DNA of 64,000 nt from Takakia lepidozioides (taxonomy: Eukaryota > Streptophyta > Takakiopsida > Takakiales > Takakiaceae), in assembly GCA_030704615.1 (NCBI GenBank), contig CM060733.1, forward strand, positions 59,956,001-60,020,000, given 5' to 3'. A program made the translations under genes and the position numbers. The notes beneath the pieces were generated by a model. That model saw nothing but the letters and a program-made list of their open reading frames with translations, was not told the origin of the DNA and made no database searches. Positions 1 through 10,071 of the stretch are shown piece after piece. The stretch's first letter is position 1. Every line of letters starts with the position of its first letter.

Positions 1-410
1 TGCGGCGCCGCATTTCCATGTACGTCATCGAAATTTCTTATTGGACAATGGAATGCGGTGTCGCATTACCGTCTAGCATCATGGAATTGGGAGCCCAAGA
101 ACGTCGATGGGTCTGCAATTGGAAAAATGTCCATCTCCAAAAGGTAAATGCGGCACCGCATTTCCATGTTCGACCTCCGCATTTCGATTTACATCCGTGG
201 AAGGAGCTGGCAATCGGCAAAACTGCCGTGTCGGAAACGGAAATGCGGCACCACATTTCCGTTTGTCCGAACAGTTTCTGATGTCCAAACCATGAAACGG
301 AAATTTGTTCTTGCCCCGGTTTTGGAAATGCGGTGCCGCATTTCTAAAGGAGGTTTGCAGTTGCCACATTTCCGTTCAGACATTGAAATGTGGTGCCGCA
401 TTTCAGATTT
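1..410. repeat. Palindromic repeat array A1 (edge of window)
   Basis: Five or so copies of the palindrome AAATGCGGNNCCGCATTT, intact or with one or two changes, lie near 1, 147, 240, 325 and 384. The central two bases vary (CG, CA, TG). Both strands read open for long stretches because the unit has few stops, so the overlapping ORFs here are not genes. The array continues off the left edge. The same unit forms arrays A2 and A3 further right. Confidence 0.85.
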
Positions 411-1113
411 TGGGAAGGACCAAGTTTGGACGATGTTGTCGTTTAGAAGCACATGGGAGAGGGGACATGAAGGACGGGGAGAATTCCCTTTATATACTCT
501 GGAATTGAATTTAAATGTACAGAGAGTTCATTAAAATTGTATTAATCTTGAAAATCATCACTACTGTCGTCCTGTCCTTGACTGTCCTGCTCCGCCTCCA
601 CCCCGTCATTGCCTTTCTCATCTCCAGCGGACTGGTCGTTGGCCAGGCTTTCGAAAATCCCATCTTCACCTTGCGGAACCGACCATCTCACCTCCGTTGG
701 CTCGTCGTCCTCCCTGTCTGCATCGCTCTTATCCGCTGAATCACATATGAACTTTCGCACCCGTCTACCTGCCTCAGCTGTTGCCAACTCTTTCCTTATC
801 CTTCTCTCCTCCCTAGCCCTCTCCAAAATCTGCTTTACTTTACTGGGATTCTCACATCGTCTAATCGCTGTATTTGCGAGTTTAGCTGCATAACTAGGAA
901 GGGAGTAGTCATTCACCGGGCTCGTCATGAAGTCGGCCCTCGCAAAGAACGGGACATTCTTCCTGGCAGGAAGTGTAGGCCTTACATGTTTCGACCCGGA
1001 TCCTCCAATCCTGCACATAACAATCACCAACGAGACCAATGAGAACCATAGTCCGGATATGCGTTTGACAAAAAATCACACAGAAGGCTTTGCAAACTTA
1101 CAATGTTTGCACT

Positions 1114-2309
1114 CACTCGTATTACGGGTTCTCCTCGGCACCAATGTCCATTGTCTCTTCCTCCGACTCCGACAAATCCGAGGAGTCTTTGACTTCGATG
1201 GGAGCCTTCACATTCTGTTGCAGCCCTTCCAGATGGGATCCCCAGACGCCTGTGTCCTCCTCGTAGGCAAAGAGGTGCCGGTCGGAAAACCGCCCAGCCC
1301 ACATTGAGGCACCTGTTACAATGCCATCCACACATTATGACATGGCCCTTCAGATGTTGCGAATGAAAGCATAACAAGAGTTTGCAGAAAAGCATACAAC
1401 AAGATTCTGCATACCTGTCCCACAGATGAGGTCGAGCACTGTGCCCTCCATGTCAGTGCATGTCTCCATAATTGTCTGAATGAAGGCAGGGCTCTGAGTG
1501 CGTGAATACCGCAGGGGTTCAGTTGAAGTGAGGCTATGAGGGAGAAGTTCCGTGGGAATGTTGTTGAACAGGACGTCGTAATCGATGGGGTCGCAGTTCG
1601 GGTCAACCAACAATCTCTCCTTCCGGAAAGCAAAGGTGGAGTTCTCCTTCACAAAGCAGTATGCATCGAACTGCTTCGTCTGCATACACAGTGGGGAACG
1701 ATTAGAAATCGAATGCGGCACCGCATTTCAAAACTCCTAAGAAAATGAAAGGACGAGTGCCAAGGTCGTAATTACCTTCTTCCCTTCCGACCGAAGGCCC
1801 AATGTGTTGATGCACGTCTACTTCTTCTTCAGAATTGGGACGGCGCTCTTGCGGGTCCACTTAGCAATTCCTGTCTGCGTGTTTTTGCCTCTGCTCGCCA
1901 GGACAACCACACAGCCTCTGTCGTCCAACACCATGCGGGCAAGCCCGAATCCTTTCTTCCAAAAAACCTCGGAGTACCTGTTCCAAGATGACAAAGCTTG
2001 CAGTCCTTCCACAGGCTCTCCGTCCGGAATATCCAAGATGATCATATCGCAAGACCAATCGGTGGCATTTCCGCCCCTCCTGCAATCCTTGTCTGCACAC
2101 ACCCTCTCAAAGAACGAGACCATCTTCAGAAACCCGGGGGTGTCGGAAGGCTCTTCGGCAGCCGCCTTCTTCAGTGCTCTGCCCTTCAGACCCTCCATGG
2201 TTTTCATGTATGCCAACTTGGCTGCCCGTCCATCCAAAGCCGCCAAGAAACTCTCATTCACACACTGGACTACTGTATCGGGATCCACTTTCAGCTTCTT
2301 CATTTCCAC
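1114..2309 (-). other. Beta-class DNA methyltransferase-like region (copy 1)
   Basis: Exon 2309-1765 contains CDMIILDIPDGEPV, which aligns with the D-P-P-Y motif IV context of N6-adenine/N4-cytosine methyltransferases, then a hydrophobic VVVLAS strand. After an intron of about 80 bp the next exon (1688-1411) ends in GTVLDLICGTG. A second intron (GTATGC...TAACAG) joins it to ASMWAGRFSDRHLFAYEED. Joined, this is motif I of the form VLDPFxGxGTT..A..xGR..xGxE. Motif IV before motif I is the beta-class order of N6_N4_Mtase (CcrM-like). The aromatic residue of DPPY is replaced (DIPDG), so catalysis is doubtful. One in-frame TAG (1818-1820) separates KKK from TCINTLG. Confidence 0.55.
1711..1729. 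repeat. Palindrome unit inside an intron
   Basis: A single copy of the AAATGCGGNNCCGCATTT unit (centre CA) lies in the intron of about 80 bp between the two methyltransferase exons of the minus-strand gene. Confidence 0.75.
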
Positions 2310-2965
2310 CGGCTCGAAAGGGTGCCCCCCCCGGGGGGTTGAAGAGTGTCTTCTTTACCGAGCCAGTTTTTGTCTCTCTCGTGACAATGGTGGGCACAGG
2401 GGCTGCGTCTCGAGGGGTGGGCTGGTTGCAAAGTCTCCATCGGAGTCCTCTTCCTCACCCTCTACCTGCACTATCTGTTTCTGCTTCTTTGTTTTCTTGG
2501 GTGTCACAACTGCTGCTCCATGCTGGCGAGTCCGCTTCTTTGACCCCTTCTGTTGAGCCTGCACAGCTGCATCCACCGTCTTCTGTACCATCTCAGCTGC
2601 CTTTCTGGATTGTTCCAGAGCAGCAGCTTCCTTTGCCAACTCTGGCCGAGCAGGGACACGTCTTTGCTTTCTCTTCTCTTCTGCTTTCGCGTGCAGATCT
2701 TTCTCAGACTCGTCAACAATTCCGCCAGACATGTCCAGGTACCACGGGCATCCAACCAGATGCGCGGCATGCCATTATTTCTGCAGCTCGGGTGTGTAGA
2801 CACAGCTTGGGCCCGCCACGGTCCAAGCCATGAAGAACGGGGGCTCTTGAGTCAGGGCCCCTGTCTGAAGAAGCACGTATTTCATATACCTACAGGGCAG
2901 TCAGCATGCGTGAGCAAAAGTTGAGACCAACGTACTCGCAGAGTGCAACCGAAAACATAAAATGC

Positions 2966-2985
2966 GAATGCGGTGCCGCATTTCC
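2966..2985. repeat. Palindrome unit inside an intron
   Basis: One palindrome copy (centre TG) sits in the intron between the middle helical exon, which ends near 3010, and the exon that begins near 2890 of the minus-strand ParB-methyltransferase relic. Confidence 0.7.
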
Positions 2986-4172
2986 CAGACAAACCTCATT
3001 ATCAGGCTTTGCATACAATGACAGCTGGGCTTCACCTGTAAACAATTCGCATTGCAGCTTTTCCCGCTCCCTCCTGATGTGTAAACTCCACGCTCCTTCT
3101 TGCTGTCTGTAGCTCCCTGGCGAAGAGGTTGTCCTTGTAAGCACATCTGAAACGTGTCACGTAGTCTTCCAATGTCTGTGTTCCATCTCATTTGACGTAC
3201 AAGCCGAACGAATTTGTATGCATTACGACTTGCTCCTTCGCATTCGTCATTACCTGCGATTCCCACATGCATTGTCACGTAGCAGTTCAGGGAATTCATT
3301 TCAGAAAAGCAACTCTGGGGAAGTACCTTGAATTACCTGGAACCACCAAGTCATGCGGTTGAGCCACACATCCACTGAAGGGTCGGAAACTTCGAGTGGA
3401 AAAGACCACATTGTCCTTATACTCTCCGATGCATTCCAGATCGACAGCCACCGTGTCTGCCATTTCCGATCCAATGTCAGGAGCAGGAAGAAGAGTAGCT
3501 ATTGCTAGGAAGGAACTTCAGTAAATTGAAACATCACCTTCTCTTTCGCTTCAACACATGCCGTTGAGAGGTGATGCAATTTCTCCAACTGCATGGTCGG
3601 CTGCATGGCCCGAGAATAGTGTTTTGCAATCTCGGGGATGAAGTCCTTTCCAAGTGTCGGATCTGCAATGGCCACCAGCTTCACAAGCTTTGACTTGTAT
3701 TTCGTTCTGGACTTGACCCCGGCTTCCTTCAAGTGCTCAGTCAATGACTGCAATGTTTTGACCTGCCCCTCACTTTCCATGAAGAAGCGTTTGGCATGGG
3801 CCAAATCCAGCTTGATGTTTGACTGCCAACAAAAACATGCAGAAGCGTTACATTCTATTCATGTGGAAAGATTACCGAAAATTGGGGAAGGATGAGCAGA
3901 GGGAAATGGGAGGACGACTTACTTCATATATCACCTCCACCATTCCATCCATAGTGAGACGATACCATGTCCGGTCAGTTTTTGCCACGGCTTTCTAAAT
4001 GAGCTCGGGCTCCAGCATTTCCGCGAACATGTGCGGATCAGTGAGACCAGTTTTCCTCACCCTGTACAGCATATGTGCCATGTGGGTATGCACGTACGCA
4101 TTTTCAGTGACCCTGCAAGGCACACTCTCCAGTTCACTCCACGAAAGCACGGAAACAAAACAGATTGGAAAC

Positions 4173-4194
4173 CGAAATGCGGCACTGCATTTCG
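4173..4194. repeat. Palindrome unit inside an intron
   Basis: One palindrome copy with a single mismatch (CGAAATGCGGCACTGCATTT) lies just downstream of the GTAAG donor that ends the ParB-like exon. Confidence 0.75.
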
Positions 4195-4228
4195 AACGTG
4201 TTTGGGAGGGTATGAGTATCTTACGAGT

Positions 4229-4961
4229 TGAGGTCCGCCATGGCATTCTTGAGCAGGGAGGAGTCTGCCACCTTCACCTTGAGGATGACACACTCCACCA
4301 TGTAATGCCAGCCAATGTGCTTGGCATGGTTCTGCTTGATGTACTCCCACCAGGCGAGAAGTCGGTGATTCCCGTCCCACACAAAGAACATTTTACCCGA
4401 CATATGGCCGAAGTCAGGATCACCCTTCAGGGTTGCCTCGAATTCGTCGTTGCGACTGTGCCAGTGGGTATCCCATGTTGACAATTCCTCCGTAGTGGGT
4501 CCACGAGATTCGCCATCCTCATTCTCAAGGGAAACGTAGAAGGCTGGCGAACCTAGACGGTACCCTTCTCGAAATGCGAACTTGAGCTTATCCACATCTC
4601 CGGGAAGTGCCTGCCTGACGATGGGAAGGGAGACCATGCGACAGAGTGGGATTCGAAGAGTCCGCTGGAATACCCTGCTGCCCAGAACTCTGCCAATGCT
4701 ACTATGTGTCTCCTCCAACATTGTATCCGCTGCACTTTGGAATTCCTCCGGAGACATTTCTGCTGGTAGCGGCAGGGGCTGAGCAGCTTGAGCATCCCCA
4801 ACTGGAGCTGCACTCTGGGGAATCTTTGCGGACAATTGTGCAATTGCATAGGCCTCCTCCGGGCCTTCACTGGTCAGGTCTTCCTCAAGTGTGGTCAGGT
4901 CTTCCTGAGAACCTTGAGAGGCAGCACCCTCCTCCGGTACCAGATCAACGGTCGATCCCAT
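4229..4961 (-). other. ParB/sulfiredoxin-like domain exon (copy 1)
   Basis: The exon holds the conserved block IPLCRMVSLPIV followed about 80 residues later by FFVWDGNHRLLAW. A hydrophobic strand, then a G-rich stretch, then DGNHRL-A is the signature of the ParB/Srx superfamily nucleotide-binding fold. The N-terminal 90 residues are acidic and low in complexity. The exon ends at a GTAAG donor (about 4228), and the intron that follows contains one copy of the palindromic repeat (4173-4194). The paralogous exon on the plus strand (25.6-26.08 kb) carries the same two motifs at the same spacing. Confidence 0.65.
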
Positions 4962-6049
4962 TGCCTTCGCTGCAGCAGGTTGGAAATCAAGTAGGAACTG
5001 GGCTTCAGCTTATGGAATCGGTTTTGCGGGAGACTGCTCCGCCCTCCCCCTGATTGCCTTGTGCTTCCTCATTCTTGCAGGTGAAGGTGTCTGCTACAAT
5101 TGAATCTGCTTCATTCGCCTGGGTGGGGGGGAAACGGCCTGGTCCGGTTCAGAAACAAGTTGAAGGACGGGCTACTTCTTCTTCGTCTTTGCTGGAGAAG
5201 GGCTAGACCCCTGCTGGCGATTCTCCATGACCTTTGAAGGCGAGTCGCTCTCTAGGGCTTTGAACTGCAAAGACTTGCCCTTGGAAGCCGCGTCCTTGAA
5301 ACGCATAGGGCTAGGACCGGCAGGAAGACCCGTGCTCGTGGATCGGCTGGGTGTGCGTGCTGCAGCTAGCTCCACGGACTCTGCCTGCGGCTCTTTGGAT
5401 TCGTGCGATCCCTCCAGCACGTCCACCTTTCCGGTTAGGCATGCAAACATCTTCTGCAGTCAAGTCTCCTAGCATACAGTCTAAGAATTGCAGAAGAAAA
5501 ATGAGGCGGGTTTCGGTGCTCGATCAGCTGGCGAATCCCGATAGCACGGAGCTCTCACTGGTGGCTGGGTTGTCTGCGTGGCCTGATGCTGCGAGATGGC
5601 AATCTCCTCCTGTAGACGCATCTGCTTCCTCCCCTTCGGCATTGGCCTACGTCCGAAGTACAATTTTCGGAGCTTGCGACGATGTCTCTTCTCTGGTGCA
5701 TGCACTCCCTCCCTCTCAGGTTCAAGCATAAGAAGAACAAAGACAGGGAAAAGGGGCGAAGAGTGCAGATGGAAAGGACGCGAGAGGGGTGACTGAGGAG
5801 ACACAACAAAAGAAGATGAAACGGCGGTGATGCAGCACTGGGGTTCGAAAAGGTTGGAGGAAAGTGTCTCCTCGTGGACTTTGCGTCATTACGAAATTCC
5901 AATCGTTCAGAATACGCCTGCCGTCCGAAAAACAAACATCATTATCCAATGGTCAGGCCGCGCCGCCTCATGCCACTTCAGTCAGATAGAGTGCAGACAT
6001 GTGCCGCAATTCCGTTGTTCCACGTGTTCAAATTTGGAGTTGGAGTGAA

Positions 6050-6570
6050 AATACGAATGCGGCGCCGCATTTCCGTTAAGTACCATCACGAAGCTACACA
6101 TCCGTGCTTGTTGGAAGAAAATGCGGCACCGCATTTCCGTTCCACCTTCACATACCTTAGTTGTTGAACGGAAATACGGTGCCGCATTTCCGTCCCACAG
6201 CTCCATGTATGAGATACAAAAGGGAAATGCGGCGCCGCATTTCCGTTCTGGAATGTCGGAAAGTGCGACTCGGACGGAAATGCGGTGCCGCATTTCTGTT
6301 CCCGTTGTTCATGATTCTCAATCAGAACGGAAATGCGGTACCGCATTTCCGTTCCACCTTTACATACCGTGCTTGCTGGATGGAAATGCGTTACCGCATT
6401 TCCGTTCTGGAGAGTGTAAAGGTTTCCCCCGGACGGAAACTCGGTGCCGCATTTCCGTCGCTCTGGTGCATGACCAAGATGCAATACGGAAATGCGGCGC
6501 CGGATTTCCGTCCAGCAGCAATCGAAAGAATCACTCCGGACGGAAATCTGAAACCTCATTTCCGCATGCT
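6050..6570. repeat. Palindromic repeat array A2
   Basis: About ten palindromes start near 6054, 6120, 6169, 6222, 6275, 6329, 6380, 6435, 6487 and 6541, a period of 49-66 bp. The last copy is degenerate. The 30-odd-base spacers differ from one another, but their order matches that of array A3 (for example ...ACAGCTCCATG..., then ...TGGAATGTC..., then ...GGAGAGTGTAAAGG...). The array ends about 380 bp before the probable start codon of transposase copy A. Confidence 0.9.
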
Positions 6571-6945
6571 GAACCTGAATGGGTTGCATTGTTCCGAAAC
6601 AACAGAATTGCGGCTAGTCTTGATGAGCACAACTTGGTTGTCTGACCGTTTTAACTAATAGTCCTGGCACTTGTCAGTGCGAACGCTCCTGTCTGTACCG
6701 AGAATACTACTGGATCCACCCTCAGGAGAAACTGTCAGGAGATGTTATTTCGTCGCCGATTCAACCATCATTGTCTAACTTACTGGTTATGGAATCACAC
6801 CTCCCACCTTCATGCATGTAGCTTGAAACTATATTTTCCACTTCAATGTGCGACTTCCAATCGTCGATGGACTCCGCATGGTGCCTGTGAGCCTTCGTCT
6901 GTCGCTATACTGAACCTCGCACTTGCCAACTTCCTGCGGTGTTCG

Positions 6946-8679
6946 ATGGCTCCGAATTCCTACGCCATAGTTTGCTGTCCTCCGCAACTTGGGAGAGCCT
7001 GGATCCCAGACGAGGGAGGACTTTGCAGAGTGACTGAAATTTACCTTTGTTCCAAATTCAAGCTCAAACCGGGCACAATTTATTTGGAAGAAGAAAGGAA
7101 GGATGTTCCTGGACAGGTTGACGAGACCATTGTCGTGCTAGGTAACGACGGAGGTTGCGGAATCGAATGGCACGTACCCCCATCAGACACCATCCTGTAC
7201 CGAACTGTGGGAATGCCCATTCCCTTTCCGAATCAGTCGCTGCCCACACCATCCACAAAGGAGTCCGGAAACCTACAGGCGGCCACTGCCAACAGAGAGG
7301 TATGCAACAATAATCATTCCCGACCTGGACCGTCAAGACCCTCCATAGCTTCTCGTGTGGACGTATTCGACATTTCCGACGATGAAGATGAGTGCATTGA
7401 GGTCCCCATGTCCTCCACACGGTCCTTCAAATCCGAGATGGACGTCTCTGCAGGTGCTACGCATGTACTCTCGAGCATAACTCCAACCCGGTCCATTGTG
7501 CAGCTCCTACGGCAACATCACCTCGATGGTTCTCGCTCCGAGCTGGCTGCTCTCGACTATGCCAAATTTCCGGTCAGGAAGGTAACGTTTCTGCCTCCCG
7601 AAGTCAATGGCAATGTCATCTTCGAGTTTCCACTTGTTACTTCCTCAAACAAAGCCTCAGGGATGTTAACAGACATGGATCGAAAGCATGACGGACACCC
7701 CTGGTGTGTGACGAAGACCACTAGCACGAAAATTGCTGATGGTGTTCGTGTACGATACGTCCTCTGTGCGGGGAAGCTGAGGTGCCTGAATCCCGCCTGC
7801 TTCCACTTTCTTTCCAAAGGAGGGCGGAGAAACGAGACGGATTGGACTAGCACAACGCATCATCCATTCATTGTCTCTAGCCAAGCTCCTGCGGGTACTT
7901 TCAAGTGCACACATTGCAAAGAACCACCGACGTACATGTCCATGTGCAGAGCCAAGCAATATTACGTTATCTATTTGCTCCCGGACTTGACTAGAGCTTG
8001 CATACACGTTGGGGTCCACTGCCACCCCTTGGCGAGAGGCAACATGCGTGAGGCTGTGGAGGTGAAATTGAGCCCCGGAGCCAGACCAAAGCAGATTCAG
8101 CTGAAGGCAGCCCACAAGATTGCTCTTGGCAAAATCATGTCTGAAGATGGTTCAGACCGAGTGCCCTTGAACGAAGAGGAGATGCTTGACCTGTTGGAGT
8201 CCGTCTCGCACGTTTGTAGTCCGAATGTGCGGAATCACATCGTATCTTGCAAGCAGGAGTTCGGCCGGGGGTCGGACATGCACTCAATTCTGGAGGTGAA
8301 ACGAATGACTGGATATGACTACATCCAAGGTAGCAGGTTTCCAGGGCAAGGCAGCGACTCCGATCGTTGTTACATTTTTAAAATGTCGACGTGTGGGCCT
8401 GGGAGTGGAGTCGACTTGGTCACTCGCATGACAACTGGAAACTTGTCGAATGCTTGGGTGATGTTTGACCACATCAAGCGAATTACAAACCATCAGTGGG
8501 TGACTATGGGTGTGCATGTTTATGACTATCACTCCAAGAGGCTCATGACGATTGCAATCTGCGAGATGAAAGGGGAGGACACACAGTCGGAGATGCAATA
8601 CCGCAATTCAGTTCTGGTGGAGCACGATTTTCAGTCAGAACGGAAATGGGGTACAGCATTTCCATTCTGGAGAGTATGA
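6946..8679 (+). pseudogene. MULE-like transposase, copy A, 3'-truncated
   Basis: The frame is open from at least 6742. The first ATG conserved in both copies (MAPNSYAIVCC) is at 6946. A zinc-binding region contains CLNPACFHF, CTHCKEPP and ACIHVGVHCHP, which resembles the WRKY-GCM1-type fingers of MULE transposases. The start of the DDE domain follows (AWVMFDHIKRIT). The protein matches copy B closely up to QSEM (about 8597), then runs straight into degenerate palindromic repeats and stops at 8679. It therefore lacks the second Asp, the C-x2-H motif, the Glu region and the SWIM finger. Copy A does not carry the 1-base deletion that breaks copy B near 10594. It would bind element ends and cut DNA if complete. 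As it stands it is defective. Confidence 0.8.
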
Positions 8680-9640
8680 CAGACTCCTAAAGACGGAATT
8701 GCGGTGCCGCATTTCCGTCCCACAGCTCCATGCCACAGATAGAAAACGGAAATGCGGCGCCGCATTTCCGTTCGGGAATGTCCGAAGGTGCGAGTCGGAC
8801 GGGAATGCTGTGCCGCATTACAGTTCCGATGGAGCACGATTTTCAGTCAGAACGGAAATGCGATACAGCATTTCCATTCTGGAGAGTATGAAAGTCTCCT
8901 CAGGACGGAAATGCGGTAACGCATTTCCATTCTGGAGAGTATGAAGGTCTCCCCCGGACGGAAATGCGGTGCCGCATTTCCGTCCCACAGCTCCATGCCA
9001 CAGATACAAAATGGAAATGCGGCGCCGCATTTCCGTTCTGGAATGTCCGAAGGTGCGACTCGGACGGAAATGCGGTGCCGCATTTCCGTCCCTTCGCTCC
9101 ATGCCACAGACCTAAAACGGAAATGCGGCTCCGCATTTCCGTTTTGGAAAGTCCGAAGGTGCAAGTCGGACGGAAATGCGGTGCCGCATTTCAGTTCCGA
9201 TGGATCACGATTTTCAGTCAAAACGGAAATGCGGTACCGCATTTCCCTTCTGGAGAGTATGAAGGTCTCCCCCGGACGGAAATGCGGTGCCACATTTCCG
9301 TCGCACTGGTGCATGAGTAAGATGCAAAACGGAAATGGCGCCGTATTTCCGTCCAACAGCAATGGAAAGTAGAACATCGGACGTTCATGCGGAACCTCAT
9401 TTCCGTCCACTGGATTCTTTTGAACGGACGGAAATTCGGCACCGCATTTCCATTCCCGCCTATTCAATGTGTCCTAGTCGATGAAAATGCGTTGTCGCAA
9501 TTATTTTCTACCGCATTTCCGTTCCACCATGGGCCTGCTTTTACAGTGGACTGAAATGTGGTACCGCATTTCCGTTGCACCAGTATTTTGGTTTCCCTGT
9601 TGACGGAAATGCGGTGCCACATTTCCGATCACAATCAACG
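8590..9640. repeat. Palindromic repeat array A3
   Basis: About twenty palindromes with a period near 53 bp run from the broken end of transposase copy A to about 430 bp before the start of copy B. The best-preserved units are at 8958, 9011, 9064, 9118, 9171 and 9223. Spacers recur in a set order and some occur twice. After the array a shared leader (GGTTGCATTGTTCCGAAACA...) leads to copy B. The same leader follows array A2 before copy A. Confidence 0.9.
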
Positions 9641-10071
9641 AGAGGATGATGTCGAACTGAGATGCGGGACCGCCTTCCCATTCAGCCATGTGCAAGGGGT
9701 TGCATTGTTCCGAAACAACACAATGGCGGCCTGTCTTAATGAGGACAACTTGCTTGTCTAACATTTAACTAACAATCCTGGCACTTGTCAGTGCGAACGT
9801 TCATGTCTGCACCGCGAATACTGGTTGGTCCACCCTGAGGAGAAACTCTCAGGAAATGTTATTCCGTCGCCGAATCGGCCATCATTGTCATACTGACTGG
9901 ATATGGAATCACACCTCCCACCTTCATGCATGTAGCTTGCAACAATACTTTCCACTTCAATGTGCGACTTCCAATCGTCGATGTACTCCACAGATCCACT
10001 GACGTGGTGCCTGTGAGCCTTGGTCTGTCGCTATACCGAACCTCACACTTGCCAAATTCGTGCGGTCTTCG

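Larger units (their letters stand above)
542..5450 (-). pseudogene. ParB-fold plus beta-class DNA methyltransferase-like gene, multi-exon, decayed (copy 1)
   Basis: This minus-strand gene is rebuilt from ORF pieces joined at GT-AG signals. In order it encodes a low-complexity N-terminus (5450-4962), a ParB/sulfiredoxin-like domain (4961-4229), a helical middle region (about 4150-3920, 3804-3505, 3400-3316, 3260-3010), a basic linker (2890-2355), the N-terminal half of an N6/N4-type methyltransferase with the motif IV position (2309-1765), its C-terminal half with the SAM motif (1688-1411 and 1329-1114), and an acidic tail (1013-542). A paralogue at 25.5-28.5 kb aligns over the ParB domain through motif IV. 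In-frame stops occur at 5172 (TAG), 5094 (TAG), 5010 (TAA), 3995 (TAG), 3188 (TGA), 2775 (TAA) and 1818 (TAG), so it is probably a relic of a transposon-like gene. ParB plus N6_N4_Mtase proteins are known from bacteria and phages. I know of no described plant counterpart. Confidence 0.6.

Noticed and set aside
1804-2833. Overlapping plus-strand ORFs (250 and 219 codons)
   Set aside because: They are antisense to the methyltransferase and linker exons, which are supported by alignment with the paralogue at 25.5-28.5 kb.
1-9640. Long ORFs on both strands with repeated peptides such as CGAAFPF, NAVPHF and MRCRIS
   Set aside because: They arise from translating the palindromic repeat in each frame. 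There is no start or splice logic, and all six frames give similar products.
6050-9640. A CRISPR-like array (constant palindrome, varying spacers)
   Set aside because: The genome is nuclear and eukaryotic, repeats are degenerate, spacers are partly repeated in order, and no cas genes are present. Subterminal transposon repeats or a minisatellite explain it.
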